The notes under the pieces are model-generated. The model was not told the DNA's origin. It did not search any database and worked only from the letters and a program-made list of their open reading frames with translations. From Nocardia acidivorans NBRC 108247 (GTDB taxonomy: Bacteria; Actinomycetota; Actinomycetes; Mycobacteriales; Mycobacteriaceae): 64,000 nucleotides of DNA. Shown here in pieces: positions 34,231-42,246 of this stretch (its first letter is position 1; every line of letters starts with the position of its first letter). A program made the position numbers and the translations under genes. The DNA lies in NCBI RefSeq assembly GCF_001625085.1, contig NZ_BDAW01000052.1, positions 1-64,000 of the forward strand, read 5' to 3'.

Positions 34231-36981
34231 TCAGGCGCTGCCGTCGGCGGCGAGGGTCAGCGTTCGGATGCGCTGATAGTGGCACCGGGCGCGGTCGAAT
34301 TCGGCGGCGAGGGCGGGTAGGCGGCCGGGGTCGTGGTCCAGGAGGGCGGCGGCCCGCTCGACGATCGGAGCGGCTATGGGGTTGCGGGACACCGCTGTTC
34401 GCGCCGAGGTGACGAAGCCGCGGGCATCGGGATGACCCGCCAGGACGGCGGCTTCGGCGCGCAGCGCGACATACCAGTGCCGCCAGATCCAGATATCGCG
34501 ATCGTCCAGCGCATCCGGTTCGGCGGCCAATTCGGCCAGCGCCTCATCGGTGTGCCCGCGGTCCAGCAGCACCAGGGCGGCGCACACGGCGCGGTACGCG
34601 GCGTGCTGATCGGCCGCGCCACCGAGTGCTTCGGCGATGGCCAGCCATTCAGCCCGCACGGCGTCATCACCGCGCAGACCGTGGGCCAGCGCGACGGCGA
34701 GGGCGGCCGGTACGAGACCGGGGGCGTGCGGACGGCCGGAGACTTCCCAGGCATCGAGGAATCGTCCACTGCCGATGAGCACGTCATCGAGGTTGCCCGC
34801 CAGGGCATCCGCGATCAGGAGCGCGGAGGTGGCGACATCGCCGCGCTCGGCCAGCAGCGGCAGGTCGCGCAATTGTTCGGCCCAGCGCCGGGCACCCCGG
34901 AGATCGCCTACCCCGATACCGATCTCGGCCGCCTCGGACAGGGCGTTGAGGTGTTCGAGCGCGCTGGCGGGTGTGTGCGGCATGGCGGCCAGCAGGGCGA
35001 CTCGCCGCAGGGTGGTCTCGGCGGTGGCGAAGATATCCCCGGCCCAGGTTTGCGCGGCGGCGAGGGCGTCCAGGGCCGCGCTGCGCGCGAGCGGATCACC
35101 GGTGCGATCGGCCAGCTCCACCGCATGCAGTGCACGCGAGATAGCTACGGAAGCAGCGGTTTTCGACTCGGGATCGGTGTCGGAGAGCACTCCGCATTCG
35201 GCGAGGGCCACCGCGGCCGACGCGGCCGGATCCGCACCGGCGAGGGTGCGCGCCCGCGACAGCAACGCCGCGGCCGCACCCGTCGCGACCGGCTGCGCGA
35301 AGGTCTCGGACATGCGATACGCGGTAATCGCCGCGGTGGCCAGATCCTGTGCCGCCGACGCGGAATCACCGGCGCCGAGGGCGATTTCGGCCGCCGACCG
35401 ATACAGGCGGTACATGTCCTGACCGCGCATCCGGCATCCGGCCACCTCGGCGGCGCGCCGCAGGCTCGCGCCCGCCGCGACCGGGTCATCGGTCAGCGCC
35501 GCCGCCTGTTCGTAGCGGAGCTGGGATTCGCCGATGAGATTTCGGGCGAATGCCAACCGCGCCAACGAGATCGCCAGTGCGTGCGCGTCGGCCCGCCGTT
35601 CGGGCAGCGCGGCTGCCCACCCCAGCGCCGCGCGCATATCGTCGCCGACGGCGTCGAACGCGGACTGCCGGTCGCGGGTCATCGGCGCGGAATCGGCGAG
35701 CAGCTCACCGGCGGTCGCCGCACACCAATTCAGATGGCGCGCAAGGACTTCGTCGAGTTCGCCCGCGGCGGCGAGTTCTTCCCGCTCGTATTGGCGGATG
35801 GTCTCCAGCGCCCGGTATCGAGTGCCGCGCGCGGACGGCACCATGGTCAGCAGGCTTTGTTCGGTGAGCCGGGCCAGTCCATCGGCGACCGCCATGGGAT
35901 CCCATTCCGCCGATCCCGCCACCGCCGTGGCGTCGGCGGCGGTGAAGGGCGCGACGAACACCGAGATCCGCCGCAGCACCCGGCGGTCCTCATCGGTCAG
36001 CAGCGCCTGGCTCCAATCCAGCATGGCGCGCACGGACCGGTGCCGTTCGTCGGCCCGGCGGCCGCCGACCAGCAGCCGCAGGGGATCCGCGAGGCTCGCA
36101 CCGAGTCCGTCGAGGCCGAGAGCGGGCAGTCGGGCCGCCGCGAGTTCGATGGCCAGCGCCAGACCGTCGAGCCGGCCGCAGATCTCCCGCACCCGGCCCA
36201 GCTGTTCGGTGTCCACCGGCCAGCCCAGCGCCGCGGCCCGATCCAGGAACAATGCCACGGCGTCGTCCGCGTCATCGCCGAGTGGCAGCGGCGGCACCGT
36301 GAAGACCTGTTCGAACGGCACCATGAGTCGTGCGCGGCTGGTGGCCAGCACCGTGGTATTCGGACAATTCGCAAGCAGGTGTTCGAGGAACGGCGCCACT
36401 CCGTCGCGCAGATGCTCGCAATTGTCGAGCACCAGCAACACTCGGCGCTCACCCAGCGCGGCCGAGACCGATTCGTCGAGGCTGCGCCCCTGCTGCTCAC
36501 CGAGGCGCAGCGCCCGCGCCACCGCGGCCCCCGTCATGGCCGGATCGGTCACCGGCACCAGGTCCACAAACCATGCGCCGCCGGTGAATTCGGTGGCGAG
36601 ATCCGCCGCGACGGCCAGGGCCAGTCGCGTCTTGCCGACACCGCCGGGCCCCAGCGCGGTCACCTGTCGATGCGCCCGTACGGCCGCGCGCAGGGCGGTG
36701 CGTTCCTGGGCGCGCCCGACGAACGAGGTCAGCGGTGCGGGCAGTACCGCGGCCGCCGCGCCGCCGTCCTCGACGCGCTCGAAATCGGCGGCTCGTTCGG
36801 CCAGCGCCCGCCGATCCGGCACGCCGACCTTGCGCAGCAGCGAGGACACGTGGGTCTCCACCGTGCGCACCGAGATGAACAGCTGCGCGGCGATCGCGGC
36901 ATTGGTGCGGTATTGCCCCACCAGGGCGAGCACTTCCGCCTCACGATCGGAGATCCCGGCGGCAGGCTTCGACTTCGACAC
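34231..36981 (-). CDS. Large LuxR-type regulator with N-terminal HTH and STAND ATPase
   Basis: About 916 residues. The LuxR helix-turn-helix is unusually N-terminal (about 11-65, SDREAEVLALVGQYRTNAAIAAQL, VRTVETHVSSLL). It is followed by an NB-ARC-like ATPase (Walker A GPGGVGKT at 111-118, Walker B VLLVLDNCEHL near 180, ATSRARL sensor) and a long helical-repeat C-terminus. This is the reverse order of classical LAL regulators but common in actinobacterial winged-helix/ATPase proteins. GTG 36981 is used; ATG 37005 is an alternative. It is divergent from a small VOC protein, which it may control. Confidence 0.82.
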   Translation of the reverse strand: MSKSKPAAGISDREAEVLALVGQYRTNAAIAAQLFISVRTVETHVSSLLRKVGVPDRRALAERAADFERVEDGGAAAAVLPAPLTSFVGRAQERTALRAAVRAHRQVTALGPGGVGKTRLALAVAADLATEFTGGAWFVDLVPVTDPAMTGAAVARALRLGEQQGRSLDESVSAALGERRVLLVLDNCEHLRDGVAPFLEHLLANCPNTTVLATSRARLMVPFEQVFTVPPLPLGDDADDAVALFLDRAAALGWPVDTEQLGRVREICGRLDGLALAIELAAARLPALGLDGLGASLADPLRLLVGGRRADERHRSVRAMLDWSQALLTDEDRRVLRRISVFVAPFTAADATAVAGSAEWDPMAVADGLARLTEQSLLTMVPSARGTRYRALETIRQYEREELAAAGELDEVLARHLNWCAATAGELLADSAPMTRDRQSAFDAVGDDMRAALGWAAALPERRADAHALAISLARLAFARNLIGESQLRYEQAAALTDDPVAAGASLRRAAEVAGCRMRGQDMYRLYRSAAEIALGAGDSASAAQDLATAAITAYRMSETFAQPVATGAAAALLSRARTLAGADPAASAAVALAECGVLSDTDPESKTAASVAISRALHAVELADRTGDPLARSAALDALAAAQTWAGDIFATAETTLRRVALLAAMPHTPASALEHLNALSEAAEIGIGVGDLRGARRWAEQLRDLPLLAERGDVATSALLIADALAGNLDDVLIGSGRFLDAWEVSGRPHAPGLVPAALAVALAHGLRGDDAVRAEWLAIAEALGGAADQHAAYRAVCAALVLLDRGHTDEALAELAAEPDALDDRDIWIWRHWYVALRAEAAVLAGHPDARGFVTSARTAVSRNPIAAPIVERAAALLDHDPGRLPALAAEFDRARCHYQRIRTLTLAADGSA

Positions 36982-37140
36982 GCCCACATTCTCACGCACG
37001 AGCATTTCGCTTGCGTGCGAACGCCGTCGCGCCCTTTTCTCCGTGGCGCGTTCCGTGGTCACCACGGATGTCGCGCCGTCGCGCCGGAAATACCGTATTA
37101 CCCGTATCGACCAGCGCGAACGCACATCTCAGGAGCAGCC

Positions 37141-37497
37141 ATGACCGCCATCGCAGCCAAGGGCATCAAGACCGTGCTGCACCCCGTCTCCGATCTGGCC
37201 AAGGCGACGGCGGTGTACTCGGCCCTGCTCGGCATGTCACCGCAGATCGACGGCACCTACTACGTCGGTTTCGACCTCGACGGCCATCACATCGGCCTGG
37301 TTCCCGACGGCGGCCCGCAGGCCATCACCACCCCGGTCATCTACTGGGAGGTGTCCGATATCGAGGCCACACTGGCCGAACTGCTCGCCGCCGGCGCCAC
37401 GGTGAAACAGGCCCTGCGCGATGTCGGACAGGGCCGCCGGGTCGCAGAGGTCCTCGACCCCGACGGCAATACCCTCGGTCTACTTCAGGATCGCTGA
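37141..37497 (+). CDS. VOC (glyoxalase-like) family protein
   Basis: 118-residue vicinal-oxygen-chelate fold protein: VLHPVSDLAKATAVYSALLGM at the N-terminus, YYVGFDLDGHHIGLVP, then VIYWEVSDIEATLAELLAAGA and the closing VLDPDGNTLGLLQ. Histidine and glutamate at the usual metal positions are only partly preserved, so it may be an enzyme or a binding protein. AGGAG stands five bases before ATG 37141. It is divergent from the LuxR-type gene by 160 bases and converges on the dioxygenase gene with 25 bases between stops. Confidence 0.85.
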   Translation: MTAIAAKGIKTVLHPVSDLAKATAVYSALLGMSPQIDGTYYVGFDLDGHHIGLVPDGGPQAITTPVIYWEVSDIEATLAELLAAGATVKQALRDVGQGRRVAEVLDPDGNTLGLLQDR

Positions 37498-37522
37498 ATC
37501 CCCGGCCCCGGGTCGGCGACGG

Positions 37523-38347
37523 TCACAGTCGACTCCGCACGGCCCACAGATCGCCGAACACCGGTTGAAAGAGGGTGCCGCGCAAGTACTCCGCGCCCGA
37601 GGAGCCGCCGGTTCCCGGTTTGTCGCCGATGGTGCGGCGCACCATCATCACATGCCGGTACCGCCATTCCTGCAGTCCCTCATCGAGATCGACCAATCGC
37701 TCGGCGACCTGTGCCGGGCCACCGTCATCGGTGTACACGCTCAGCAGTATCCGGTGCAGCGACGGCGACGATGCGGCGGCGCTGCGCACGTCCCGGTCGA
37801 GCTGTTCGGCGGGGATCGGATATCCCCGCTCGGCCAGATAGCGCAGGAACGAGTCGTACAGCGAGGGTCGCGACATCGCGGCCAGAATCCGCTCCCGAGC
37901 CGGGCTGCCGTCGGGATAGTGCGCGAACGCTCCCTCGTCCCGCCGACCGAGCACCGCCTCCAACTCGCGGAACTGCGCGGACTGGAAGCCGCTCGATGCC
38001 GCCAGACGCGCCCGGAAACTCGTGAACTGACGCGGAGTCATGGTCTCCAGCACATCGATCTGCGCGACAATCACTTTGAGGATCTGTAATACCCGCCGCA
38101 ACGTATGCAGGGCATGCGCGGTATTCCCGGCGGCCAATTGCCTTTGCAATTGCGCGAATTCGTGCAGCAACTGCTTGAACCACAGCTCGTACACCTGATG
38201 GATGACGATGAACAGCATCTCGTCGTGCTCATCCGAGCGCGGATGCTGCGCGCCGAGTACCTCGTCGAGCGCCAGATACGACCCGTAGGTCTGATCGGCT
38301 GATTGTTTATCAACACTATTGCGAGACTGGGCAACCATCCTTCCCAT
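37523..38347 (-). CDS. kynA: Tryptophan 2,3-dioxygenase
   Basis: About 274-residue heme dioxygenase that opens the indole ring of tryptophan to N-formylkynurenine. The family motifs are clear: TYGSYLALDEVL, FIVIHQVYELWFKQLLHE near residue 50 and the C-terminal WRYRHVMMVRRTIG with heme-ligand histidine, followed by GTGGSSGAEYLR. ATG 38347 is used; ATG 38338 (MVAQSRN) is equally possible. Kynureninase and formamidase genes are not in the window. Confidence 0.92.
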   Translation of the reverse strand: MGRMVAQSRNSVDKQSADQTYGSYLALDEVLGAQHPRSDEHDEMLFIVIHQVYELWFKQLLHEFAQLQRQLAAGNTAHALHTLRRVLQILKVIVAQIDVLETMTPRQFTSFRARLAASSGFQSAQFRELEAVLGRRDEGAFAHYPDGSPARERILAAMSRPSLYDSFLRYLAERGYPIPAEQLDRDVRSAAASSPSLHRILLSVYTDDGGPAQVAERLVDLDEGLQEWRYRHVMMVRRTIGDKPGTGGSSGAEYLRGTLFQPVFGDLWAVRSRL

Positions 38348-38372
38348 TGTGGCGGCGAAGGGCACGCCCCGG

Positions 38373-38745
38373 GCTAGTGCGCGGCCAGATGGTCTTCGAT
38401 CAGTGTGACGGCTTCGCCGGTGCCGTCTCCGCGCCGACATGGGCGGCCAGGCGATTGCCGCGCGGTCCGAAGGCGCGCACGCCCATCGAGGCGGGCGGGT
38501 GGGTGGCGGTGGCGCACATGGGCTGGACCGCAGTCCGATGGCGGGGATGCCCTTGGCCTCGGCGAGTGGGAGGCCCGCGCCTCGGTCAGTTGGGCCAGCA
38601 GTAGGGCGTCGGCGGGTTCGTCGCGCAGTGCGTCGATCATGCCCGTTGCGGTGCCGCGCACCCCGGCGGGCGAGGCGAAAGCCCATGCGGCCTTACGCTT
38701 GTCGACGTGCGGGTCGGCCCTCTCGATAAGCCATGAGATCGGAGA
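38373..38745 (-). pseudogene. Remnant of a glycosyltransferase (family 1 type)
   Basis: Minus-strand frames between the dioxygenase gene and the SlyD region spell out pieces of what looks like a nucleotide-sugar glycosyltransferase. GMIDALRDEPADALLLAQL (one frame, about 38600-38660) comes first, then in another frame HPLAEAKGIPAIGLRSS-like residues downstream. No frame is open across the whole and there is no start. It is a frameshifted fragment; the family call rests on the 'PLAEAKGIP-x-IGLR' pattern and is tentative. Confidence 0.35.
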
Positions 38746-39091
38746 TCATCGGCGAATACCTTTCGTAGGTGGGGGCTTTCGTGGGCTTCAGCCGACGGCC
38801 GGGGTGGCTGGCACGCCGATAAATGGACCGGGCTGGTGCTGGCCACCCTCACCCGTGGACCGCGCCGGTACGGGGAGATCGCCGGGATTCCGGGTACCCC
38901 AGTCACAACCTCTCGGCCGCAACCAATGCGCGGATACCCCGCCCGCACCCGTAGCAACGGCAGTGCCACCTCTGCCCGCGGCACCCTCTCGGGCTACTCC
39001 ATTCGGCAGCGCGGTGTGCGCGGCACCGTGAATGGGTACCAGTCGGGATACATTTGCTCGTTCCGTATTCCTCTGCGAAAGGGTCAACACC
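38746..39091. other. Intergenic region, no gene seen
   Basis: About 345 bases between the glycosyltransferase remnant and the SlyD-like gene. No frame has coding character. The last 50 bases must hold the SlyD promoter (an AT-richer patch with TACATT near 39050). Confidence 0.4.
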
Positions 39092-39577
39092 ATGTCGATT
39101 GCCGCTGACAAGGTTGTCTCCATCGAGTACACCTTGACCGACGACGACGGTGACGTGCTCGACACCTCCGTCGGCGATGAGCCGCTGATCTACCTGCACG
39201 GGGCGGAGAACATCGTGCCCGGTCTGGAGCAGGCCCTGGACGGTAAGGGCACCGGCGACGAGCTCGATGTCGTGGTCGAACCGAACGACGGTTACGGCGA
39301 ATACCTGGCCGAGCTGGTCAGCACCGTGCCGCGGGATATGTTCGAGGGCGTGGACGAGCTGGAGCCCGGTATGGAATTCCACGCCGAGGCGCCGGACGGC
39401 GATTCGCAGATCGTGACCGTGCGCGCGGTGGACGGCGAGGATGTCACCATCGACGCCAACCATCCGCTGGCGGGTCAGCGCCTGCACTTCAAGGTCAAGG
39501 TCGTGGACATCCGCGATGCCACCGAGGAGGAGTTGCAGCACGGCCATCCGCACGGCGACGACGATCACGAGCACTGA
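39092..39577 (+). CDS. FKBP-type peptidyl-prolyl isomerase, SlyD-like
   Basis: 161-residue SlyD-type isomerase and chaperone. The FKBP core (MSIAADKVVSIEYTLTDDDGDVLDTS) is interrupted by the insert-in-flap domain (about 70-130, EPNDGYGEYLAELVSTVPRDMF), then DANHPLAGQRLHFKVKVVDI. The C-terminal tail is His/Asp-rich (HGHPHGDDDHEH), a metal-binding tail as in SlyD. It is cytoplasmic and acts in protein folding and perhaps nickel handling. The start ATG 39092 has AAAGGG upstream. Confidence 0.9.
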   Translation: MSIAADKVVSIEYTLTDDDGDVLDTSVGDEPLIYLHGAENIVPGLEQALDGKGTGDELDVVVEPNDGYGEYLAELVSTVPRDMFEGVDELEPGMEFHAEAPDGDSQIVTVRAVDGEDVTIDANHPLAGQRLHFKVKVVDIRDATEEELQHGHPHGDDDHEH

Positions 39578-39622
39578 TGCCCCCTGCCTCCGCGCGGGAA
39601 CAGCGCTCCGGCAGGCCGGAGC

Positions 39623-39985
39623 TCAGCTGCGAGCGGGGGCGGGCGGCGGTGTCGCCAAGCCGTCGCCCAGGGCCCGAATGGCCAGATCCAGGTAGACGGT
39701 GAGATCACTGTCCGCGCTGACGACCCGGTGGTCGAAGGCGGCGCGGCAGACCGCGAGGGTGGCCCGGCCGATGGCCAGGGGGTAGAGGCCGTCCGCCTCC
39801 ACGAGCGGTACGTCGTCCGGTACTTCGACGAATTCCCTGCGCAGCCGGGCTATTTCGCTGTCGGACTGATGCCAGAGCACGACGGCTTCGGAGTCGAAGT
39901 AGCGGAAGAAGGTGCGACGGCTGACGCCCGCCTCGGCGGCGAGCTGTTCCACCGGGGTCTCTTCGAAGCCCTGGTCGGTGAACAT
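39623..39985 (-). pseudogene. Truncated TetR family regulator
   Basis: The minus strand carries the helix-turn-helix of a TetR protein (GFEETPVEQLAAEAGVSRRTFFRYF). The first helix is missing: the reading becomes TetR-like only from MFTDQGF at 39985. The remaining 120 residues are also too short (family about 190), with an apparent internal loss of about 50 residues before DGLYPLAIGRATLAVCRAAF. The 5' end is joined directly to the tail of an SDR gene. With mftF next door this may be a relic of mftR, which is inference. Confidence 0.7.
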
Positions 39986-40198
39986 GCGATCAGCCCGGGC
40001 TCCACCGATACCCCGATCCTCGCCGAGAGCGCTCGCCTGTACGACCAGTCCGGTCCCGATGCCTCCGCCGCACAGCAACCCCTCGGCCGGTTACCGGACC
40101 CCGCCGAGATCGCCGCCGCGCCGGCCTTCCTGGCTTCCCCCGCCGCAGGTGGCATCACCGGTGCGGTCATTCCCGTGGACGGCGGGCCGGCGCTGTGA
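39986..40198 (+). pseudogene. C-terminal fragment of a short-chain dehydrogenase
   Basis: The plus strand reads AISPGSTDTPILAESARL and ends with ASPAAGGITGAVIPVDGG, the unmistakable last 70 residues of an SDR enzyme. The Rossmann and catalytic Tyr-Lys part is absent. The fragment starts exactly where the TetR fragment loses its N-terminus, so the two were fused by a deletion at about 39985. Its stop overlaps the mftF start (GTGA at 40195-40198). Confidence 0.8.
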
Positions 40199-41676
40199 AT
40201 ACTGACGCTGTGAATATCGGACTGCCGCAGGGATTCAGCATCGAGTTCGACCCCGAGACCGTGTGGGTCGACGACGGAACGTTGCGAGGCGGTTCGCCCG
40301 CCCGGGTGCTGCGGTTGTCGGCGAAGGGCCGCGCGGCCCTGGCGGAATTGCGCACCGGACCGGTGCGGTCCCCCGCCGGGGCGGCATTGGCCAGACGACT
40401 GACCGATGGCGGCCTGGCGCATCCGCGACCACCCGAGCCGGCCGGCGACCTCTCGGTCACCGTGGTCATCCCGGTGAAGGATCGTGCGGAAGAACTGCGG
40501 CAGTGTCTGGCCGCGCTCGGCGACGCCCATCCGATCGTCGTGGTGGACGACGGCTCCGAGGATCCAGAAGCCCTGCTGGACACGGCCAAAGCCCACTCCG
40601 CGGAGCTGGTGCGGCGGCAGACCCGCGGCGGACCCGCCGCCGCGCGCAACACCGGTCTGGCCGCGGTCGACACCGAACTGGTCGCCTTCATCGACAGCGA
40701 TTGCGTTCCGACCCCGGAGTGGATCGAGGCGCTCGCCCCGCATTTCGCCGATCCGCTGGTGGCGGCCGTCGCACCGCGCATCGTCAGCCTGGAGGCCACC
40801 ACCGCCGCCGGACGCTACGGCGAGGTCGCCGGAAGTCTGGACATGGGCACGGCGCAGGGCCGGGTGACGCCGGGCACGCGCATCTCCTACGTGCCCGGCG
40901 CCGCGCTCATCGTGCGCCGAAATGCCCTGCGGGACATCGGCCTTTTCGATGAGCGACTGCGCTACGGCGAGGATGCCGACCTGATCTGGCGACTACACGA
41001 GGCAGGTCTGCGCATCCGCTACGAACCCGCCGTGCGGGTGTACCACCGCGAACCCGAGCGCTGGATCGCCCTGTTGGCCAGGCGATTCCACTACGGCGCC
41101 GCGGCCGCCCCGCTGGCGCGACGGCATCCGACCGCGGTGCCGCCCCTGGTCGTGCATCCGTGGCACGCGGCCACCGTTCTCGCCGCGCTCACCGGGCGCG
41201 TCGCGCCGACCGGACTGGCCTTCGGCGCCTCGGTGCTGGCGACGCGCAGAACCCTGCGCCGCATCGATCTGCCCGCCGAGGAAGCACCCCGCACCGCGGT
41301 GATCGGCCTGCGCCAGACCTGGCTCGGGCTGGGGCGCTTCATGATTCAGTTCACCGGCCCGGGCCTGGCGGTCCTGCTCGCCGCGCGCGACGCCAAGCCC
41401 GCGCGGCGCCGACTCCGGCGCGCGGCCGCCGCTTCGCTACTGCTGGGCACGCCGGTGACCGCCTACCTGACCACCCGCCCCAGGCTGGACCCGATTCGAT
41501 TCGCCCTCGGCCAGCTCGCCGATCACACCGCGTACGGCGCGGGCGTCTGGGCGGGTTGCCTGCGGCATCGCACGCTGGTGCCGATCACCCCAACCCTCGT
41601 CCGGCCGCCGCGCCGAATCGGCGGGGCCGCCACCTCTTCGGCCGCCGAGCGGCCGACATCGGAAGGACTCCCCTGA
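40195..41676 (+). CDS. mftF: Mycofactocin biosynthesis glycosyltransferase
   Basis: 493-residue family 2 glycosyltransferase that adds glucose units to the mycofactocin redox cofactor. A short N-terminal extension (GGSPARVLRLS, typical of MftF) precedes the GT-A domain: VTVVIPVKDRAEELR, VVVDDGSEDP, PAAARNTGLAAV, the DxD-like FIDSDCVPTPEW and GEDADLIWRLHEAGL. The last about 200 residues include several membrane segments. GTG 40195 overlaps the SDR stop; GTG 40210 is an alternative. The gene looks intact, yet none of the core genes mftA-E is beside it, and both flanks are gene debris. Confidence 0.88.
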   Translation: MNTDAVNIGLPQGFSIEFDPETVWVDDGTLRGGSPARVLRLSAKGRAALAELRTGPVRSPAGAALARRLTDGGLAHPRPPEPAGDLSVTVVIPVKDRAEELRQCLAALGDAHPIVVVDDGSEDPEALLDTAKAHSAELVRRQTRGGPAAARNTGLAAVDTELVAFIDSDCVPTPEWIEALAPHFADPLVAAVAPRIVSLEATTAAGRYGEVAGSLDMGTAQGRVTPGTRISYVPGAALIVRRNALRDIGLFDERLRYGEDADLIWRLHEAGLRIRYEPAVRVYHREPERWIALLARRFHYGAAAAPLARRHPTAVPPLVVHPWHAATVLAALTGRVAPTGLAFGASVLATRRTLRRIDLPAEEAPRTAVIGLRQTWLGLGRFMIQFTGPGLAVLLAARDAKPARRRLRRAAAASLLLGTPVTAYLTTRPRLDPIRFALGQLADHTAYGAGVWAGCLRHRTLVPITPTLVRPPRRIGGAATSSAAERPTSEGLP

Positions 41677-41682
41677 TGGGCA

Positions 41683-41781
41683 ACCCTTTCGGCCATCGCC
41701 GACGAGGCGGCGAGTGTGGATGTCTATCAGCGCACGCCCGGCTGGATCCTGCCCAAACCCGATGCGAAGCTCTCCGCGTGA
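41683..41781 (+). pseudogene. Fragment of a flavin monooxygenase
   Basis: Directly after mftF one frame reads AIADEAASVDVYQRTPGW followed by ILPKPDAKLSA and a stop. This is the 'FQRTPxWxLP' region found in the middle of Baeyer-Villiger-type monooxygenases (compare FQRTPQWILP in the intact gene at 19188). About 30 residues survive. Confidence 0.7.
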
Positions 41782-41859
41782 GCGCAACGAGTCCTCGCGC
41801 TGCCCGATCACCGATCCGTTCCGAAAGACTCGCTCCTACCGCCCGTTCGCCGACGGCTA

Positions 41860-42185
41860 CGTCCGACCGAGGCGCATATGGATTGGTTTCGCGACAACTA
41901 CCTCTCGGATCCGGCCCAGGCCGCCGACCCGCGGGTCTCCCCGCTGCCGGCCGCCGACCTCGCGGGCGTGCCGCCGGGCTGTATCGCGGTATCGGGCTTC
42001 GATCCGCTGCGGGACGAGGGTGAGGCGTACGCCGATCGCCTACGGGCGGCCGGTGTTCCGGTCGCGCCGCGCCGCCATCCGATCTGATTCACGGCATCAT
42101 CTACGGCACCGCCTTCGGCGATACCGGCCGCTCGGTACTCCGGGAGGCCATCGGCGCACTGCGCTTCGCGCTGGCGCAGCGGGCC
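41860..42185 (+). pseudogene. C-terminal fragment of an HSL-type esterase, frameshifted
   Basis: The frame beginning PTEAHMDWFRDNYL and continuing ADPRVSPLPAADLAGVPPG and GFDPLRDEGEAYADRLRAAG is the C-terminal third of an alpha/beta hydrolase of the acetyl-hydrolase type, with the acid residue in FDPLRDEG. After RRHP (about 42080) the reading shifts: the histidine region DLIHGIIYGTAFGDTGR continues in the next frame. The N-terminal two thirds with the nucleophile are gone. Confidence 0.8.
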
Positions 42186-42190
42186 GCCAT

Positions 42191-42208
42191 TAGAACGTGT
42201 TCTATATT
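42191..42208 (+). promoter_or_regulatory. KstR-type operator over the -10 box of the acyl-CoA dehydrogenase
   Basis: TAGAACGTGTTCTA (42191-42204) is a perfect 14-base palindrome matching the known KstR consensus TAGAACNNGTTCTA of the cholesterol-catabolism regulon of mycolate actinobacteria. It overlaps a TATATT -10 box (42203-42208). The acyl-CoA dehydrogenase starts 43 bases downstream. Confidence 0.75.
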
Positions 42209-42246
42209 CGAGGGACAGTTCCGGCGATCCCTCGGGAGTTCACGAC

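Noticed and set aside
34333..37497. A 1054-codon open frame on the plus strand
   Set aside because: It is antisense to the LuxR-ATPase gene; its translation has no domain, while the opposite strand shows HTH and Walker motifs. Only the last 119 codons (from 37141) are a real gene (VOC protein).
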